From: Oscillospiraceae bacterium
GTDB taxonomy: Bacteria; Bacillota; Clostridia; Oscillospirales; Oscillospiraceae
Length of the DNA: 6,499 nucleotides
Reading direction: 5' to 3'
Assembly: GCA_031264545.1 (NCBI GenBank)
Contig: JAISDV010000010.1
Location: 1 to 6,499, forward strand
Shown here: piece by piece, positions 5,994 to 6,499 of the stretch
How positions within the stretch are numbered: position 1 is the first letter of the stretch
Layout: each line of letters begins with the position of its first letter
Made by a program: the position numbers and the translations under genes
Notes under the pieces: model-generated
What the model was told of the DNA's origin: nothing
The model's input: only the letters and a program-made list of their open reading frames with translations
Database searches by the model: none

Positions 5994-6499
5994 ATGACGA
6001 CATCCGAAAAAATTGCCTACCTCAAGGGCCTGGCCGACGGGCTTGGGCTTGATAAGGAAAACAAGCATGACAAGCTTTTTGCCGCAGTGATCGAGGTCTT
6101 CGAAGCGGTCGCGGAGGATCTTGACGCACTCGAGGAAAACGCCCTTGACCTCGGTGAAGAGATCGACGCGCTCTCTGACGATCTTGCCGAGCTGGAGGAC
6201 ATCGTTTACGACGAGGAACCGGAAGACGAGGACGAGGACGGCGAGTGGGTCGGCGATTACGACGACGAGGACGGCTGCTGCGGCGGACATGCCGCGCCGG
6301 ATAGTGGCTGTTGCTGCGCCGGGCACCACAGCCACGGCGAAGCGGTCTTTTACGAAATTACCTGCCCCGCCTGCGAAAACACCATAACGGTAGACGAGGA
6401 TGTCCTGGGTCTCGGAAAAATCGACTGTCCCAACTGCGGAGAGGTCCTCGAGTTCGATCTGGACAGCGCCGGGGACAAGGACGAGAGCGCCGCCGAAAA
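5994..6499 (+). CDS. CD1247-like acidic zinc-ribbon protein (3' partial)
   Basis: The frame is open to the window end; 168 complete residues are seen. Residues 1-70 (MTTSEKIAYLKGLADGLGLD onward) are helical, probably coiled coil, and resemble the N-terminal domain of clostridial proteins annotated 'CD1247 N-terminal domain-containing'; that match is from memory. Residues 73-93 are strongly acidic, about 15 of 21 Asp or Glu. Residues 95-114 hold five Cys and four His (CCGGH then CCCAGHHSH). Residues 124-148 form a zinc ribbon, C124-x2-C127 and C145-x2-C148, of the CPAC/CPNC type. A second acidic stretch follows. The likely role is a small cytoplasmic metal-binding or protein/nucleic-acid-contacting factor; the function is not known to me. 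There is no signal peptide or membrane helix. Start ATG 5994 follows a strong AAGGAGG. It probably shares the efp transcript and should end soon after the window, as the sequence is already past the zinc ribbon. Confidence 0.82.
   Translation, partial: MTTSEKIAYLKGLADGLGLDKENKHDKLFAAVIEVFEAVAEDLDALEENALDLGEEIDALSDDLAELEDIVYDEEPEDEDEDGEWVGDYDDEDGCCGGHAAPDSGCCCAGHHSHGEAVFYEITCPACENTITVDEDVLGLGKIDCPNCGEVLEFDLDSAGDKDESAAE

Overview
The window looks like a stretch of chromosome from a GC-rich, anaerobic Clostridia-type Firmicute, most likely of the Oscillospiraceae/Ruminococcaceae kind. That placement is an inference. It rests on the gene set (a GerMN-domain lipoprotein, a YqeG-family HAD phosphatase, a creatinase-fold Xaa-Pro peptidase next to efp, and a CD1247-like protein after efp), on strong AGGAGG-type ribosome binding sites, and on G/C-rich third codon positions. 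Seven genes are seen, all on the + strand. The first and last are cut by the window edges. No tRNA, rRNA, CRISPR array, transposase or phage gene is visible.

Region 1 (1-2133) is a signalling pair: the C-terminal part of a membrane sensor histidine kinase, followed 24 bp later by a lipoprotein with two GerMN-like repeats. A perfect 9-bp hairpin sits exactly over the kinase stop codon. The pairing of a kinase with a GerMN lipoprotein recalls the actinobacterial MtrB-LpqB arrangement.

Region 2 (2134-5110) is a tightly packed run: a MetY-type O-acetylhomoserine sulfhydrylase, a YqeG-family HAD phosphatase 31 bp later, and a PepP-like aminopeptidase with a GTG start only 3 bp after the yqeG stop. 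No clear terminator or promoter separates these genes from region 1, so read-through from the kinase genes is possible. All active-site residues that I can check are intact.

Region 3 (5111-6499) is a new transcription unit. A good sigma-A-type promoter (TTGTCA-N17-TAAAAT) lies about 150 bp before efp. It should produce a leader of about 140 nt that contains a perfect 12-bp inverted repeat around a smaller hairpin. Elongation factor P follows, with its conserved lysine at position 32. A 115-bp structured gap then leads to a CD1247-like acidic protein with a Cys/His-rich cluster and a four-cysteine zinc ribbon, which runs off the window.

The window is mostly housekeeping and nothing in it amounts to a clear new defence or mobile system. 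The most unusual signals are the structured efp leader, the kinase/GerMN pair, the hairpin over the kinase stop codon, and the metal-binding architecture and folded leader of the last gene.
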